NCBI GenBank assembly: GCA_036651575.1
Contig: JAVVXN010000062.1
Location: forward strand, 1-7,082
Direction of reading: 5' to 3'
Source of the DNA: JAVWGW01 sp036651575
Lineage (GTDB): Bacteria; Actinomycetota; Coriobacteriia; Coriobacteriales; Eggerthellaceae
DNA: 7,082 nucleotides
A program made the position numbers and the translations under genes. Positions 6,692 to 7,082 of the stretch are shown one piece after another. The notes beneath the pieces are model-generated. The model saw only the letters and a program-made list of their open reading frames with translations. It made no database searches and was not told where the DNA came from. The stretch's first letter is position 1. Each line of letters begins with the position of its first letter.

Positions 6692-6696
6692 TCTCC

Positions 6697-6734
6697 TCAC
6701 CGTGATGGACCCGCCATCACGGTGATTTCTTTTT
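6697..6734 (+). terminator. Intrinsic (Rho-independent) terminator
   Basis: A perfect 12-bp stem (TCACCGTGATGG with CCATCACGGTGA) with loop ACCCG is followed directly by TTTCTTTTT. It ends the transcript of the membrane protein gene and separates it from the repeat region to the right. Confidence 0.92.
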
Positions 6735-6736
6735 AA

Positions 6737-6808
6737 CCTGACGGCGTTGTGGCGGCCACCTAGCCGCCTCATCCTGACGGCACGTTGTGGCGGCCGGCTA
6801 GCCGCTCA
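6737..6808. repeat. Two 36-nt direct repeats with palindromic core
   Basis: The copies start at 6737 and 6773 with CCTGACGGC and share GTTGTGGCGGCC and CTAGCCGC. They differ by a 2-nt and a 1-nt indel plus a few substitutions. Each core is an inverted repeat: GGCGGC-caccta-GCCGCC in the first and GCGGC-cggcta-GCCGC in the second. Exact copies of GCGTTGTGGCG occur at 6744-6754 and inverted at 6885-6895. Indels that are not multiples of three argue for a noncoding element, such as a REP-like sequence. Confidence 0.7.
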
Positions 6809-6918
6809 AAGCTCTCGTAACCTTCGCACGCGTACAGAAGTACGCTTAGCTCAGGCTTCCTCGGCTTTTCGGGGCTATCCGACTCGCCACAACGCGCCTG
6901 ACTCTCCCGTGCTCGATT
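6809..6918. other. Gene-free stretch between the two repeat groups, with one hairpin and an inverted repeat copy
   Basis: No supported gene is seen here. GCGTAC-AGAA-GTACGC (6830-6845) is a perfect 6-bp hairpin with a tetraloop, and 6885-6895 is an exact inverted copy of the core of the preceding repeats. A reverse frame from GTG 6954 to TGA 6769 is open for 61 codons. It is built from repeat sequence, begins inside a palindrome and has no visible ribosome site, so I do not call it. Confidence 0.45.
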
Positions 6919-7082
6919 CAACCTGGGACAGCGCGTGACCGGCTTCGCGGTCACGACGCGGTGGGGTTGCTCAACCTGGGGGAGCGCGTGACCGGAGCTG
7001 CCGCTCGGTCACGACGCGGTGGGGGTCGCTCAACCTGGGACAGCGCGTGACGAGGCTTCGCCCGTCACGACGCGGTGGGGTC
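6919..7082. repeat. Tandem array of hairpin-forming repeat units (three units, continues past right edge)
   Basis: Units begin with CAACCTGGG at 6919, 6972 and 7031 (periods 53 and 59) and share AGCGCGTGAC and GTCACGACGCGGTGGGG. In each, the right part is the reverse complement of the left. Unit 1 pairs CGTGACCG (6934-6941) with CGGTCACG (6948-6955). Unit 2 adds an AGC/GCT tip pairing (6987-7013). Unit 3 has CGTGACG/CGTCACG with a GGC/GCC tip (7046-7069). Tip sequences vary but remain paired. The third unit is cut by the window edge. I see no open frame or transposase connected to it. Confidence 0.85.

Noticed and set aside
6747..6938. Plus-strand frame of 63 codons in the repeat region
   Set aside because: It runs across palindromic repeats, has no ribosome site and is composed of repeat-derived residues.
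6769..6954. Minus-strand frame of 61 codons ending in ERLAGRHNVPSG
   Set aside because: It starts at a GTG inside a hairpin repeat and is made mostly of repeat sequence. The duplicated copy next to it reads RLGGRHN in another frame because of non-triplet indels.
6919..7082. CRISPR array
   Set aside because: The variable parts are only about 6-14 nt and are the tips of hairpins that pair internally. Repeat spacing is uneven and no cas gene is present.
6919..7082. Integron attC array
   Set aside because: GCTCAAC fits the R'' core, but the matching GTTRRRY site is missing (the sequence reads GTTGCTC), and there are no cassette genes between units.

Overview
The window reads as ordinary bacterial chromosome of moderately high GC. 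It carries five protein genes and ends in a gene-free, repeat-rich stretch. The gene set points to an anaerobic or fermentative high-GC Gram-positive, most likely a Coriobacteriia (Eggerthellales-type) actinobacterium. The clues are a PcrA-type helicase with a C-terminal Tudor-like domain, an oxygen-sensitive Fe-S L-serine dehydratase built from Firmicutes-like beta and alpha parts, and a family II Mn-dependent pyrophosphatase. This placement is inferred from protein style; no marker gene proves it.

Layout. Positions 1-2378 (+) hold a nearly complete pcrA/uvrD helicase whose ATG probably starts one base outside the window. Positions 2414-4051 (-) hold a single-chain L-serine dehydratase, converging on the helicase across 35 bp. 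Positions 4052-4247 are a divergent control region. Positions 4248-5201 (+) hold the manganese-dependent inorganic pyrophosphatase. Positions 5198-6091 (-) hold a LysR-type regulator whose stop codon overlaps that of the pyrophosphatase inside the palindrome GCTTAAGC. Positions 6092-6247 are an AT-rich divergent promoter region. Positions 6248-6625 (+) hold a small three-helix membrane protein resembling the PQ-loop/SemiSWEET group. Its 3' region (6626-6734) contains three consecutive hairpins, the last being a textbook intrinsic terminator.

Positions 6735-7082 hold no convincing gene. Two 36-nt direct repeats with palindromic cores come first, with an 11-nt inverted copy of their core further on. 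Then come three units of a 53-59 nt tandem repeat. Each unit folds into a hairpin whose outer arms are conserved while its tip changes in a way that keeps pairing. The array runs off the right edge.

No shared operon is visible: every neighbouring gene pair is convergent or divergent. The only functional link suggested by layout is between the LysR regulator and the membrane protein gene, which share an intergenic region with overlapping promoter-like elements. I found no defence system, mobile-element gene, tRNA or rRNA. The most unusual part is the structured repeat region at the right end.
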